A DNA stretch of 64,000 nucleotides from assembly GCA_035578155.1 (NCBI GenBank), contig JAPWDM010000022.1:6003783-6067782 (forward strand), in the 5' to 3' direction. The notes beneath the pieces were generated by a model that worked only from the letters and a program-made list of their open reading frames with translations, ran no database searches and was not told the DNA's origin. A program made the position numbers and the translations under genes. Shown here in pieces: positions 34,831 through 45,847 of the stretch (position 1 is the first letter of the stretch; every line of letters begins with the position of its first letter). This stretch comes from Brachynemurus nebulosus (lineage: Eukaryota; Arthropoda; Insecta; Neuroptera; Myrmeleontidae).

Positions 34831-34915
34831 GTATAACAGTCAAATTGGAATTTATTAGCCGTATGCCCGATGAGATTTCCCATCGACAAGATATTTTGAT
34901 TAGGTACTCACTTCA
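32380..34915. mobile_element. Family F long inverted repeat enclosing family B copy B2
   Basis: The left arm is 32380-32640 and the right arm is 34625-34915. Matching blocks include GATGGGAGATTCCATCGGG (left) against CGATGGGAAATCTCATCGGG (right, reverse complement), then a (TA)n tract in each arm (32437-32514 and 34736-34827), then TTACATGTTAATTTTTAACA and GTTATGTCACAAGAGTGCTT. The arms show moderate divergence. Between them lies a complete B2. It could be a foldback element invaded by B2, or arms created by local inversion-duplication. Confidence 0.65.
32766..34484 (-). repeat. Family B repeat, copy B2 (complete)
   Basis: Collinear with B1 over the full length. The hairpin end at 32766 is TTTTAGTCGAACTTTTGC then TTGAAAAAATTAAACTT, the (TA)n lies at 32898-32986, the 160 bp-spaced CTAGAGGGCTGAAATTTT motifs follow, and the GC-rich palindrome GGGGCTCCGCTGCTCACGG closes it at 34480. 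B1 and B2 are in the same orientation. Confidence 0.85.
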
Positions 34916-34939
34916 TATATACACCTCATTTCAAATACA

Positions 34940-35070
34940 ATTGACCATGAGTTTTCGTTAAAAAATTAAATAATTCTTATATTCGAAACAAATTAATCTT
35001 CTATTCTTTTCTAAAAACAAACTACAAATTTTAAATTTACGTAAATGCAATAATGAAAGACATAAAGCCC
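34940..35070 (-). repeat. Repeat N, copy 2
   Basis: Inverted relative of 3320-3455, including AATCTTCTATTCTTTTCTAA and the complement of CTTTCATTATTGCATTTACG. Confidence 0.6.
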
Positions 35071-35133
35071 AGAAAACGGAAATTATTTAAATTTAGTGAC
35101 GAAGCTTGGTTAAATTTAAGTAAAATGGATCAT

Positions 35134-35245
<112 letters not shown>

Positions 35246-35463
35246 GACTATTTGATAGAAAATACGTTTTCCAATGAACAATTTTTCCTCCAGTATTTTC
35301 TAAGAGTTTTTAAAAAAAATTTGCTCACAAGTAGTTAAATTTAGATATATATGTATGTATATAATTTAAGATAAATTACTGGTTAAAATTTAAATATTTC
35401 ATCATATTAGTTAGGAAAAATTTTCAAAAATCTCAATTGTTTAGCTTATTACTAAGTATTACG

Positions 35464-35850
35464 CAGGGCCTAATTTCTAAAATTGTAGGTGCCGGAACAC
35501 CTTTTCAATTTTTCACCAAAATTTCCCTAAAAAATAAAGCGACCAGCAAAAAACGGTTGTTTTGACTTATCATATTCTCCTATTCTCTTAAAAATGACGC
35601 TGACGAGCAGAAAGAAATGTCGTATCTTCTAAAAATGACGTTAAGTAGCAAAAAAAGATGGTTCCCTTAAAAATGACGCTGACGAGCAAAAAAAAGCTGT
35701 CTTGGTATTCACTTACTTTGAGCTGTAATTACTCTATAGACACTAATAAAAAAAATCCTAGGACATGTCGGACCGTTTTGGCAAAAAATAAAAATCCCTG
35801 AGGGGTCCCGGAATACCAATCTGTCGCGTTTTAGCTGAAATTAAGCCCTA
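35464..35850. mobile_element. hAT-like MITE, 387 bp, with internal short repeats
   Basis: The left end is CAGGGCCTAATTTCTAAAAT. The right end, reverse-complemented, is TAGGGCTTAATTTCAGCTAA. The 8-base flanks GTATTACG (35456-35463) and GTATTCCC (35851-35858) agree at six positions, fitting a decayed 8 bp duplication. The interior repeats CTTAAAAATGACGCTGACGA at about 35588 and 35668, with a diverged version near 35629. No coding content. Confidence 0.65.
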
Positions 35851-36017
35851 GTATTCCCTCAAAAAAGCATAATGTGTAAAATTTTTAGAAAAATCCCATT
35901 TATTTTAGCCTATAATTTTATTTTAAAAACGTTTCTAATCATAAGATCATTCTAACTTAAAATGATTACGGAATTCTAATTTATCCGTGATCCGGTGCGT
36001 ACTTGATGAAATATGGG

Positions 36018-36230
36018 TATTGTGAATAATAAATACTTATTACTTAAAAGTAAATACTAGTTCAGTAAAGTAAATACTGGTTAAGTAAAGTATTTACTTA
36101 AATTTATGAGAATAATGTTACACTATACTTTATGAGTAAATACTTAAAATTATCAGTATTTGCGCATGTGTACTTGCAGTACAAGCATTTCTTTTACTTA
36201 AATTTAAGTAAATATTACCACTTCACGTAT
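36018..36230 (+). repeat. Family J: reiterated AGTAAATACTT motifs
   Basis: At least six AAGTAAATACTT or inverted variants lie within about 200 bp. The block AAGTATTTACTTA followed by TATGAGAATAA also occurs inverted at 44635-44715. Confidence 0.65.
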
Positions 36231-36234
36231 ATTA

Positions 36235-36920
36235 TTAAGACTAATTTATAAAAAACGTAAATGGACTGAATTTTCCAAATTTTAATTTGAATATTGTTCG
36301 AATTAATTAATATTCGAATTAAATATTATTTTTCGATTTGAATTTTTTTTAGAATAATTCCGAAGTTTTTTGGATATCTCTCAAATAGTTGAAAATTTTG
36401 TCGAAATATTTGAATTTTTTGCAGAATTCACCTTATAATATATATTTCAAAAAAATTTGAATAGGTACTAGAAAAATTCGAATAGGTATTTGATTTGAAA
36501 TTCGAGCTAAACTGAATATGGGCTGCGGACCGAAAATTCCGCAAGTTCAAGATCAATACACGCAGTATTTTCTAAAACATTTTTTAAGGACTGTAAAAAA
36601 CTGGATTTAGGAAAATGTTGAAAAGCACTCAGTTTTATATTCAACAGCATTATATAATAATTATATAGACGAAACTTAAATATTCGTTCCCTTTTTCCTT
36701 CATCCCTTTTTAATGAGTAATAAAAAGGTAAAGGTTATAAAATTTAGAATTAACCCTGAACATAATTTTCCATAGGGAATTTAATCCAACATAAACTAGA
36801 GGCTATTATATTCACTGCTGTAGAAAAATGTTATAAATCACCAAAAATATCGCCGTTCAAAATATTGTCGTTTAAAATACATATCTATTGCACTGTCCAT
36901 AAAAGTACTTTAAACAGAAA
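36235..36920. other. AT-rich DNA, no gene seen
   Basis: Contains repeated GAATTTTT/AATTCGAA phrases between 36290 and 36500 that look like old reiterated sequence. No coding content. Confidence 0.5.
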
Positions 36921-36921
36921 T

Positions 36922-38370
36922 TCCGTGAACACGGAAATTGAATTTTTCTCTTCATCTTCGGTATTGAATGTCTACAAGCGAAATGTGATTGAAAGTCTAC
37001 AAGCGATTTGTCATTTTGGTAGTTTCAAAGCTGATGATGAGTGTCCGGCTGATCGAGCCTTTAAAAACAGGTTTTAAGTTTTTAAGGGCTGAACCTCAGG
37101 AAATTTCAATTTTGTGCCAATAGCAGTTAGCAGGAATAAAGCCAATAAAATTCGTACGAGGGCATTCCTACCCATGCTTATCCGCCAGTTGCATTTGTGT
37201 TTTATTTTTAAATATTAAAAAAGGACCTTAAATAGTAAACTGGAAGGTCTCTATGAAGATATTTTTTCTTTCCAAAAAAATCCAAAATTTCTATTTTACT
37301 AATAAAAATTCAACATTCCTACTTAATAAATAAACAGTGACTGTAATAACATTTTTAAATTACCTAATATTTATGTATTGCATTTGTTTTAAATGCAATA
37401 CATAAATGAAAGTTCATTTTTTTTTAAATTTTTAAAATTACTATCCGCCTACTTGTTTTAGAATAAAAATAATGGATTTAAAACACATTTAACAATGCCA
37501 TTGAATTCCGATGTAAAAATGGGAGAAGTGGGGGAAAAGTAACGTGGAATCCCTAAAAAGCACTAGCTGGATACTAACTCAATACACGTACAAAATTTCT
37601 TCGAAATATTGGTGTAAAAATCGTGGGGGTAAGGGTTGAACGTTGAAACCTCCAAAAAGTAGTGGCTAGCTGTTTACTTAACTCGTATACAAAATTTCAG
37701 CCCTCTAGGTTTATTGGGGGAGATTTTAACCCGAACGAAACTGTTAAAAAGCAAGAAAAATCATTTTCTTTTTTGGTATAAAAATGGTGGGGATAAGGGT
37801 TAAAAGTTGAGACCACCAAAAGGCACCCCCTTGATACTAGGTCAATCCGTATACAAAATTTCAGCCCTCTAGGTTTATTCGGGTGACCTGTGCGAGTGGT
37901 ACAAACTTCGAAAACGTCGAAGAAGCATGAAATTGTAGCTTAAAAATGGTGGTGGTGGGATTAAAATATTAAAACCTCCAAAAAGAAGACCCTAGGTACG
38001 AGCTCTATCAACATACCAAATTTCGACCCTCTACGTTAATTCTGGGGGGCTGTGAGCGTGTTAGATCCAGCCAAATTTTTTTTCCCCCTCTACACCCTCC
38101 AAATTATCCTAGGAAGCTGAATTTTAGATATGTTGTAGATAACTGACCGAAACATTATTTCCAACTGGCTTGGAAAAGTTCTGTTGTTTTGTTGCCCCCC
38201 CCCCCCCCCCACCACGCCCTTAAATGTTGGGTCGGATCCAAAATTTGCACAAAATTTGACCCCACTTTGACAGTATGAGGTGCATCGGAAATGAGCCCCA
38301 CTTACCAAATTTCAGCTCTTAACGTCCTTAGGGGGGCCTCACACATGTCAAAAGGTAGCGGGAAAATATA
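36922..38370 (+). repeat. Family B repeat, copy B4 (most of the element)
   Basis: It starts with a shortened GC-rich end (TTCCGTGAACACGGAAATTG), keeps ATCTTCGGTATTGAATGTCT and the 160 bp-spaced AAATTTCAGCCCTCTAGGTT motifs, and stops at GGTAGCGGGAAAATATATA. Its missing 3' end reappears at 38546-38617. A run of about 19 Cs is at 38196-38214. Confidence 0.8.
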
Positions 38371-38766
38371 TATAATATACTGATCCATGTAAGTCATTAC
38401 TGAGAAATGTCTGAATAAAAGACAGCATTTACTTATAAGTAAATACTGCATGATTTTCAAGGTACCTTTGGACTAACTTTAAATTTTATACTTACAATTT
38501 TTTTATTAAATATTGGTATTTTTATGCCGTAGCTTTTCTTATAAGTATTCTCGCCGTTCTTATCCTATAAGCTGCATAAGTCTAATTTTTCAAGGAAAAA
38601 TTTGACTAAAAATACAAATAGTTAAGTATAAAAAATATAATTTTTAGTCGAATTTTTCCTTGAAAAAATTAGACTTATACAACCTATACGATAAGGACGG
38701 CGAGAGGCAAGAGTAGGGGCGCTATCCGTTTTTGGACCCGTAAAACAGATTCTGTAGAAATAAATG

Positions 38767-38816
<50 letters not shown>

Positions 38817-38821
38817 CATTT

Positions 38822-38906
<85 letters not shown>

Positions 38907-39165
38907 CCGCTACCTTTTAATATGTGGAGGGCCCCCCTATGGAAGTTAAGAGCTCAAGTTTGATAAATGGGGGTAATTATTATTTTGTATTTCTTTACTT
39001 ATAAGAAAAGCTACGGCATAAAAATACCAATATTTAATAAAAAAAAATTGTAAATATAAAATTTAATGTTAGTCCAAAGGTACCTTGAAAATCACGCAGC
39101 ATGCTGTCTTTTATTCAGACATTTTCAGTAATTACTTACGTGGATCAGTATTTGCGTATAATTTT
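38371..39165. repeat. Large imperfect palindrome built from two fused family B 3' ends
   Basis: The outer arms are 38376-38545 and 38975-39165 (inverted), sharing AAGGTACCTTTGGACTAAC and TTGGTATTTTTATGCCGTAG. The inner arms are the B 3' terminus, plus at 38546-38617 and minus at 38638-38720, with AGTCTAATTTTTCAAGGAAA facing its complement. The right arm additionally holds 38721-38968: a B fragment with two (TA)n tracts, the first being a perfect ATGTCTGATA...TATCAGACAT palindrome (38764-38821). Confidence 0.8.
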
Positions 39166-39205
39166 CAGTGAATACTTATCAACAAAGGTAAATACTGAAA
39201 AAGTA

Positions 39206-39250
39206 AAATACCCCTGTCGCAGCATCTGCATAACATAGCGAATTTCCTCC
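39206..39250 (+). repeat. Short direct repeat O, copy 2
   Basis: Direct copy of 21640-21685 with one base missing. Confidence 0.7.
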
Positions 39251-39254
39251 TATT

Positions 39255-40450
39255 AACTTATTTTAGTTCAAAAAATAATTTTTCAAGATTACAAGACATA
39301 AAAATTAATAACAGTGAGATTCTACATCCGTTTTTCAGACTTTTGTCTAATACAGACGTCACTTAGAATTATTTTTTTTATATACAAAATCATCAGTCTA
39401 CAGAATTTAATTTATTAGTTAAGAAAGTAATTCAAATATCACTAACAATAAATATCTTAAATGAGTTTAAAAGAATAAAAACGACACTGTTTATTAAATT
39501 GCGTAAGATCTGACGCTGACTCGTTAAAAGTGGTCAAATGGGAGTAAGCTGATAAATACGAATTTATAAGGATTTTCTTGTACTACAAAATCCAAAAAAG
39601 TGGGAACGCGTACTCTTTCTTAGTTAATTGTACTTTGTTTTTTTGCACAAAATTTTAAAATTACTCTATTTTCTTAAAAAATGGTGGCAACCCTACTCAT
39701 CACATATACTTATAAAAAGGTATCCTACTAAAAAAAAAAACCACCCATAAAACATGTAAGTCTAGCAAGTACTTAACACATTAATATTTTTTGTATATAA
39801 CTATCAACATCTAATAGAATGTTAGGGGCTAAAGTGTGACCCCGAGTAATCCCGAGGGCAACAATTCACAGGTCCCGTGGAGTGTATACTATTTTTTTCA
39901 ATTTCAGTTTATTTCAAGTTATAAATTTAATATCAAATAAAAATAAAAAAATTCAATAACATTACACCCCTCAATTCAATAATATTACGCCCCTCCTATA
40001 TTTTTTTCTTACCTATAAATTCTCATCATTTATTTTCGTCATTCTTCTCTGAGGATGGCCGAAAGGGCTGAAAACATGTTCGGTAAAAATAATTTTTAAT
40101 TCGTGAAATAGACAAAGTAAATTAAACTTTAAATATTTTCAATATTTAAAATGAAATTTCACAAAGTAAATCTCTCAACAGTGAATTATTTAAATAAAAA
40201 AAAAAAATCTTAAAACATTGTTTATACTATATGATAATATTATATGAATTAAGTATACTTTGAAGAAATTAACCATATTATTATTATACACATGGACTAT
40301 AAAATGTTTAAATTGCGTAGCAACGTTTGTCAACAAAATTTATTTACTTTAGAATTTTAACCATTTGCATTAGAAATTTTGCATGTAAAACTTCAAATTA
40401 TTACTTTTTGATTTAAATTTTAAAATAAAAAAAAGAAAAAAAAACTGGAT
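39255..40450. other. AT-rich DNA, no gene supported; possible retroelement tail near 40050
   Basis: GAGGATGGCCGAAAGGGCTG followed by AAAACATGTT (about 40050-40082) resembles 3' non-coding sequence seen at the ends of some Penelope-like elements, but no coding sequence precedes it. The remainder is low complexity. Confidence 0.4.
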
Positions 40451-40454
40451 AATT

Positions 40455-40725
40455 TCGATCGAGTGGATAATTTCGTGCAGTGAAAATGCATTTGCCAAAC
40501 TGCCTCAAAATGTAGCCACGTTTTTAAAACTGGAGAATCCATCCTCATACAATGGGCATTGTTTCAGGCGTACATCTGGATATTTATTAGCAGATTTGGG
40601 AGCAAACATCGACATTGTCAAACGACATGGGGAGGTGGAAATCTTCGACAGTGGCAAAAGGCTATGTTGAAAATTCAATTAACAATAAAAAAGATATAGC
40701 AAACTTTTCGGACAAAAGGATATGA
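40455..40725 (+). pseudogene. Tyrosine recombinase C-terminal fragment (Crypton-type element)
   Basis: The plus-strand translation gives FAKLPQNVATFLKLENPSS, then YNGHCFRRTSGYLLADLGAN, then IDIVKRHG, and after a one-base frameshift WKSSTVAKGYVENSINNKK. This is the catalytic C-terminus of a tyrosine recombinase: H-x-x-R (GHCFRR), the second His-Gly region (KRHG.WK) and the nucleophile Tyr in GYVE. Related multi-copy proteins in arthropods belong to Crypton-like elements. The N-terminal part, including the first catalytic Arg, was not found upstream, so the gene is truncated as well as shifted. Confidence 0.68.
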
Positions 40726-40729
40726 AATC

Positions 40730-41185
40730 GACCTCTTAATTAACCTTTAATGGAAATGAACCTTCCAGCTTAAATAATGATTTATTTAAAATATCGAGTT
40801 GCAGTAATATAAATATATATGTAAACATTAATTCTAAATAAAATTTCCTCAAGACATACATATATCTGTTCTGTTTTCTTTTGTCTACATAATAAGTTTA
40901 AATTAATTTATATATTCATAAGTGCTGTGGTGTATAAATTAAACTTACTGACAGCTGCCATTCTATAAATTAAGCCCTTGGGACTAAAAGTGGCACTTTA
41001 CTCCCTATTATGAGGGACTAAATCATGTCTTTTAGTCCCGGAATTGCAAAAATGCATTTCAGTACCTTTTTGACAATCCTGGAAGAACTAAAACACTTTT
41101 TTAAATTTTTTTTTGTTAAAATCGAAACTTTCTTTTGAAAATTGTTACAATTACTATATTTTACATTAAAATGTCGACATCATCC
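40730..41185. other. AT-rich DNA, no gene seen
   Basis: Contains TTTAGTCCC/GGGACTAAA pairs near 40980-41040 that could pair as a hairpin. No coding content. Confidence 0.45.
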
Positions 41186-41187
41186 AT

Positions 41188-41320
41188 TACAATCCCCCTA
41201 GTTAACCACCCTTAGACTTAATGCTAGAAAATTGAGAAAAAACAGGTCAATTACATTTTTTACGGAGATTTTATTTCTTATGATTGAGTTATAACAATCA
41301 AAAGGATATTTTAAAAATAT
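41188..41320 (+). repeat. Family C fragment (copy C3)
   Basis: CCCCCTAGTTAACCACCCTT, then AGACTTAATGCTAGAAAATTGAG and ACAGGTCAATTA match 53384-53460, the inner part of the foldback arm. Confidence 0.75.
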
Positions 41321-41324
41321 TCAT

Positions 41325-42015
41325 TCGTTTTGAGCTTTTGCCTGGCGGGTATACAAAAATCAACTACAGCACACAAGGTGGACAAGTCAGGACGGCACTT
41401 GTACATAATTTTAATATTTTCTTTAAGAAAAAGTATTTTTTAGTACTTGTTTGATTTTTTCAAAGCGAATATTTACTACGATTTCTGTTTACCAGCTTCT
41501 ACAAAATAAAAAAAAATCATTTGTAACACTACCATCAAACGTCTTTTTATTTTGAAATTTAAAAAAAAAAAATCATAAAATTACCTCTTATACCTTTTCT
41601 TGGTTAATTATTGAAAAATATTTTATGTACGACTGAATCATAAAAGCCTATTTTATTACATTGTTAAGAGATATAAAAAGTATTATTTTTTGGCACTAGT
41701 TGCATAATGAAAAGCAAAAAGCACTAGTGCCATAAAGAATAGTCTACTTGATAAATTTTAATTTCAATTTTACAATAAACAGAAAACACACTACCTTTAT
41801 TTGCATACCATATTTACAAATTTTGGCATAATTAATATTAATTACACAATCTGCACTATTATTAAAATTTATTCCAGGCAGCTTTTTCTCCTTTCTTTTT
41901 TAAATATTGATAAGTTTTGTTGAAAAATTTTTAAAAATGCTCCAATATTTTATTAGCTTTAGATGACAGATAATAACCAAAGCATACTTTAAACACAACA
42001 AATTCGTCTATGCCA
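41325..42015. other. AT-rich DNA, no gene seen
   Basis: A hairpin with GGCACTAGT and ACTAGTGCC arms lies at about 41693-41732. No coding-like sequence. Confidence 0.5.
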
Positions 42016-42019
42016 ACTA

Positions 42020-42880
42020 AGGTAAAAGACCCGGTAATTGACCCTGGCCCAGTTTCTGAACTTTTCAACTTTGTTATAAATTAATAAAAAAACTATATTT
42101 TAAATAAGAAAAAAAATAAATTCTTAATTTAAAGTAATCTATTCTGTGTCTAATGAACAGCAATTTAAGAAGTTTAGAATATATTAACTAAATAAAAAAA
42201 AATTTTTAAGTTTAAAATGTGTGTAAACACTATTTTTTTGGTAGTTTCTTAACAGTTTATGTTACAAAGTACTCATTTTGATCTGTGCAATATTCATCAT
42301 GTAAGTATGAAAACTTAATTAAAAATACATGAGCAGGTTAATATTTGTTTAAAATTTATTTTAAAATATTTATAAAATACCTTAGAATGATTTTTATTAT
42401 TGAAATATGAGGGTCAATTACTAGGCTCACTTCTAAAGTGGTATGGCCCAATTAAATTCTAACCAGTTTTTGTTAGTTATTTTGTTATTTATAGTTATCT
42501 TCGATTAGTTTTTGTTATTTTTCATAACGTATATAACATTAAACATTCATTTTTATCAATAAAAAATTATTTATAAATTAAATTTTAAAAAACTGTATTT
42601 TTAAATTTAAGAATCAGAAACTAGGCCACTGTCAGGGTCAGAAACTGTCACATGAGAAATTTTGAAGGTCAGAAACTGGGTCCTTTTTGTCAATTTTTAA
42701 AACATTAATTTAAATTATTAATTCAATTCAAATAATTATTTTACTTGTATGGCTTTATTTTGAAAGCCATAAACTAGTGGATAAAATTATTAATTGTCTC
42801 TTAAGTTGAAACTTATATTTATTACTGTCGTTTAACCTCAGCCGTCACTCTTAAAAGGTCAGAAACTAGGCCCGTTACCT
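42020..42880 (+). mobile_element. Family G MITE, copy 1 (861 bp, TA-flanked)
   Basis: The ends are AGGTAAAAGACCCGG and, reverse-complemented from the right, AGGTAACGGGCCTAG. TA flanks both sides (42018-42019, 42881-42882). The motif GGTCAGAAACT with variants recurs several times in the right third, and TAATTGACCCT-type motifs occur on the left. A near-identical inverted copy is at 59646-60510. No ORF. Confidence 0.85.
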
Positions 42881-42889
42881 TATATGTAT

Positions 42890-44010
42890 ATAAAATAAAT
42901 TTGTTATTTAAAGTATAGACGTGAGATTTATAAATTCGATTTTGATCGATAACTAGGAATTTTAACAGTCGTACATAAAGCTTTGTATACAACTTGTACA
43001 TAATTTGACTTTATGAACTCGCCTTTTTTTATTGACCTCGCTCGCAAGGTCGCTCAGCCATAAACACGGCACGTTCATAAAGATCTTCATTATGTACTTG
43101 TATAAATAGCTATTTTATTTTCAGACATTTTTAAGATAAACTGAGCAGATGTATGGCTTTTATTAAACAAATTTCAGTTTTCAATATATTTCATTCATTT
43201 TAAAACAGTAAGATGTCCTGATGATATTAAATAATCATTTGATATATGCGGCTATACTTTTGGCTCGAAGCGAATTAGACAACGAAGATTTTCTTCAAAG
43301 AATAAAATTCTAAAAGAAAATAAAAAATTAATGAAAGAAATAAAAAAAAAATTACCCATGAATTACCTTTTTAATACAATTGCTGTATATACTTATGTAA
43401 AATGTAAAAATTTTATTACACATTTTCGAAAAACTGTAAAATTTTCAGTACACATATATAAATGTTTTCTTTTGACTTATTAATTTAACTCTTTTTTAAA
43501 TGATTCGCGTTAAAATTTTGTAATATTTCCACAACGAAATGACAGAATATGTCAAAATATTTTTTTTTTAACAAAAAAAAAAAAAAAAAAAAATGAATAT
43601 ACAAAATTATTTAAGATAAAAATGCTATATTTGTACGTTCCAATTATAACTGTATTATCAATCTGGCAGAAATTTACGTAAAAATTTTATTATTTTAGTA
43701 TGGTTTAACGTAATTTTTATTCATTTGTAGCAAACTCTTAATAATTTTAGTATGGTATAAACGTATTCTAAATTCTAACCATATTACATAAGACAAATAT
43801 TCTAAAGTATTTTTCTAGAAAAAAATGGAACAGATAGATTATAAAAACTTTAAAACTGACAGAAATAAAATATAGCCGAATCGTTAAATTGGATTAAAAA
43901 AAAAATCATGACACGTCACTTATAAAGCCGTTTTTTTCGAATATATCTTGGCAAAACATGAGACAGAAAATAAAAGAGTGTGAGTGCAAGTGAAATGAAG
44001 AACGACATAT
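42890..44010. other. AT-rich DNA, no gene seen
   Basis: A GC-rich hairpin-like block (GACCTCGCTCGCAAGGTCGC) lies near 43037. A T-run followed by about 21 As is near 43561-43592. No coding content. Confidence 0.5.
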
Positions 44011-44011
44011 T

Positions 44012-44263
44012 TCTTAGTTTTTCTCGAAAAGTAATTAACCTAGAGAAATGGTTTAAAAACATTTTTTACGTAATTTGCCTCCTCCTTTCAATTAGTGTAA
44101 ACAAAAATTTGAAAAACTCATTTTTTTGACAAAAAATGCCCGAAAAACCTACTTCTGGGCATCCGACGTGTCTGGCTAACGAACTCGTCCAAAAGTTTTG
44201 AATTTCAAAACTTTTCACCAAATTTCATAAAAATTAAATGCTCCGTTCGAGAGTTATCGTGTT

Positions 44264-44348
<85 letters not shown>

Positions 44349-44407
44349 GTATGAACACGATAACTCTCGAACGGAGCATTTAATTTTTATGAAATTTAGT
44401 TATCGTG

Positions 44408-44495
<88 letters not shown>

Positions 44496-44627
44496 AATTT
44501 TAGTGAATATCATTTATATATATGCTAAGGACCTCAAAACACATTTCTGTTATAGTCACCGCCGGAGGTCGCACCATGACACCTGCTGTAATAGCTGAAT
44601 TTCCAGTTTTGGAAATTCGCTAAAAGT
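44012..44627 (+). repeat. Family A repeat, copy A3, with a TA-centred inverted duplication
   Basis: The 5' block starts TTCTTAGTTTTTCTCGAAAA and the 3' block has AAGGACCTCAAAACACATTT and the terminal hairpin GCTGAATTTCCAG/TGGAAATTCGCTAAAA. Between them lie two (TA)n tracts (44266-44342 and 44412-44497). The DNA between the tracts (44346-44395) is the exact reverse complement of the sequence left of the first tract (AATTAAATGCTCCGTTCGAG etc.). Confidence 0.85.
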
Positions 44628-44634
44628 AAACAAA

Positions 44635-44760
44635 ATACTGAAATTTTATTCTCATATTTATAAGTAAATACTTAAAAAATAGTAAGTAAAAGTAATTACT
44701 TATTTTTGTTCACATTACCTCGTGTAATTAAGAAGTTATAATGTTCAGAGCTAATCGTTG
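44635..44760 (-). repeat. Family J, inverted partner
   Basis: Reverse-complemented, it reads TGTGAACAAAAATAAGTAAT, then AAGTATTTACTTATAAATAT and GAGAATAA, similar to 36018-36120. Confidence 0.55.
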
Positions 44761-44769
44761 ACAAATAAG

Positions 44770-45840
44770 TTCAGATAATCTTTAGCATATTTCAGATATA
44801 TTACTTAACATAAGTGTACAATCAATTGTATATATTTAGTTAAAGTTTATCTCATTTATATTCAACTAATACCAGCAATGTCAGTGCGTGTTATCAAGTT
44901 CTAGGAAACAAAAGAGTGGATATAGTGGATATTGTTTACTACAGTTAATTAATATTCTCACATTACTTAATTCCTAGTTCATGTTCAGATAACTTGTACT
45001 GTTAGTTAAACTGAAATTTATTATTGTCATACGCGACAAGAATGAAAAAAAAAAATGTGATTAATAAAATTTTTACACAAAGAGAAACAAGTAATAATGA
45101 AAGAATAAGTTACTGTTTGGAAATTGCGGCAACAGTTACAGGTAATTTTTAAAAGATATGATATTTTAATTTTATTTGTTATTTTTTTATTTGATACATT
45201 GATTAATTTTTAATACTATTTTGTTTCTTCCTTTAAGTGTGTATATATTATTAATTACATACCCATAATTAATATTCAATTCTTTTTATTTCTTCTCTAT
45301 AATATGAAATATGAATGTAGGGGACTTTAAACTGTTGAAATTTTTACAGCTAATAAATTCCGATAACGGTTTTTTTCCTCCATGTTCTTAAGACTTTTTT
45401 TAAACTCAATATTTAAGTAAATACATATTAATTAATAATTTCCATTCACTCGATCTATGCTTGGCAATTCTTTTAACACATACCTAACTAATTTGATTTT
45501 AGAAAGCGATAGAATAATTTCTTATCGAATATTTAAAATCAAATAATAATTATAATAATAATAGTTACCACAAATAAAATACATAAGTATATTTACAAAC
45601 AGGCTGTTTCTGACAACTAAGAACATATGAATTTTAATATGACAAAAATTTGTAATGATCAAAAGTGTTATGTGGGTGAATATACGGTATTTGCATTTCT
45701 TGTGTCGCTAAAGAAAAAGTAATCTTTTTAATTTACGTATAGTATTCATTATTTTACTAACTGGCACTATTTTTGTATTTGTAATGATAAGGGCCAGAAG
45801 ATATTTTAAGTTTTTATAGGCTCTAATAGTGAACGTTTAA
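44770..45840. other. AT-rich DNA, no gene supported
   Basis: A 33-codon ATG frame at 45042-45140 runs into GTAATT, but it is short and AT-biased, so it is not called. Confidence 0.45.
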
Positions 45841-45847
45841 AACTTCT

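Noticed and set aside
45042..45140. First exon ending at GTAATT
   Set aside because: 33 codons in AT-rich DNA with a long Lys run; expected by chance and without upstream support.
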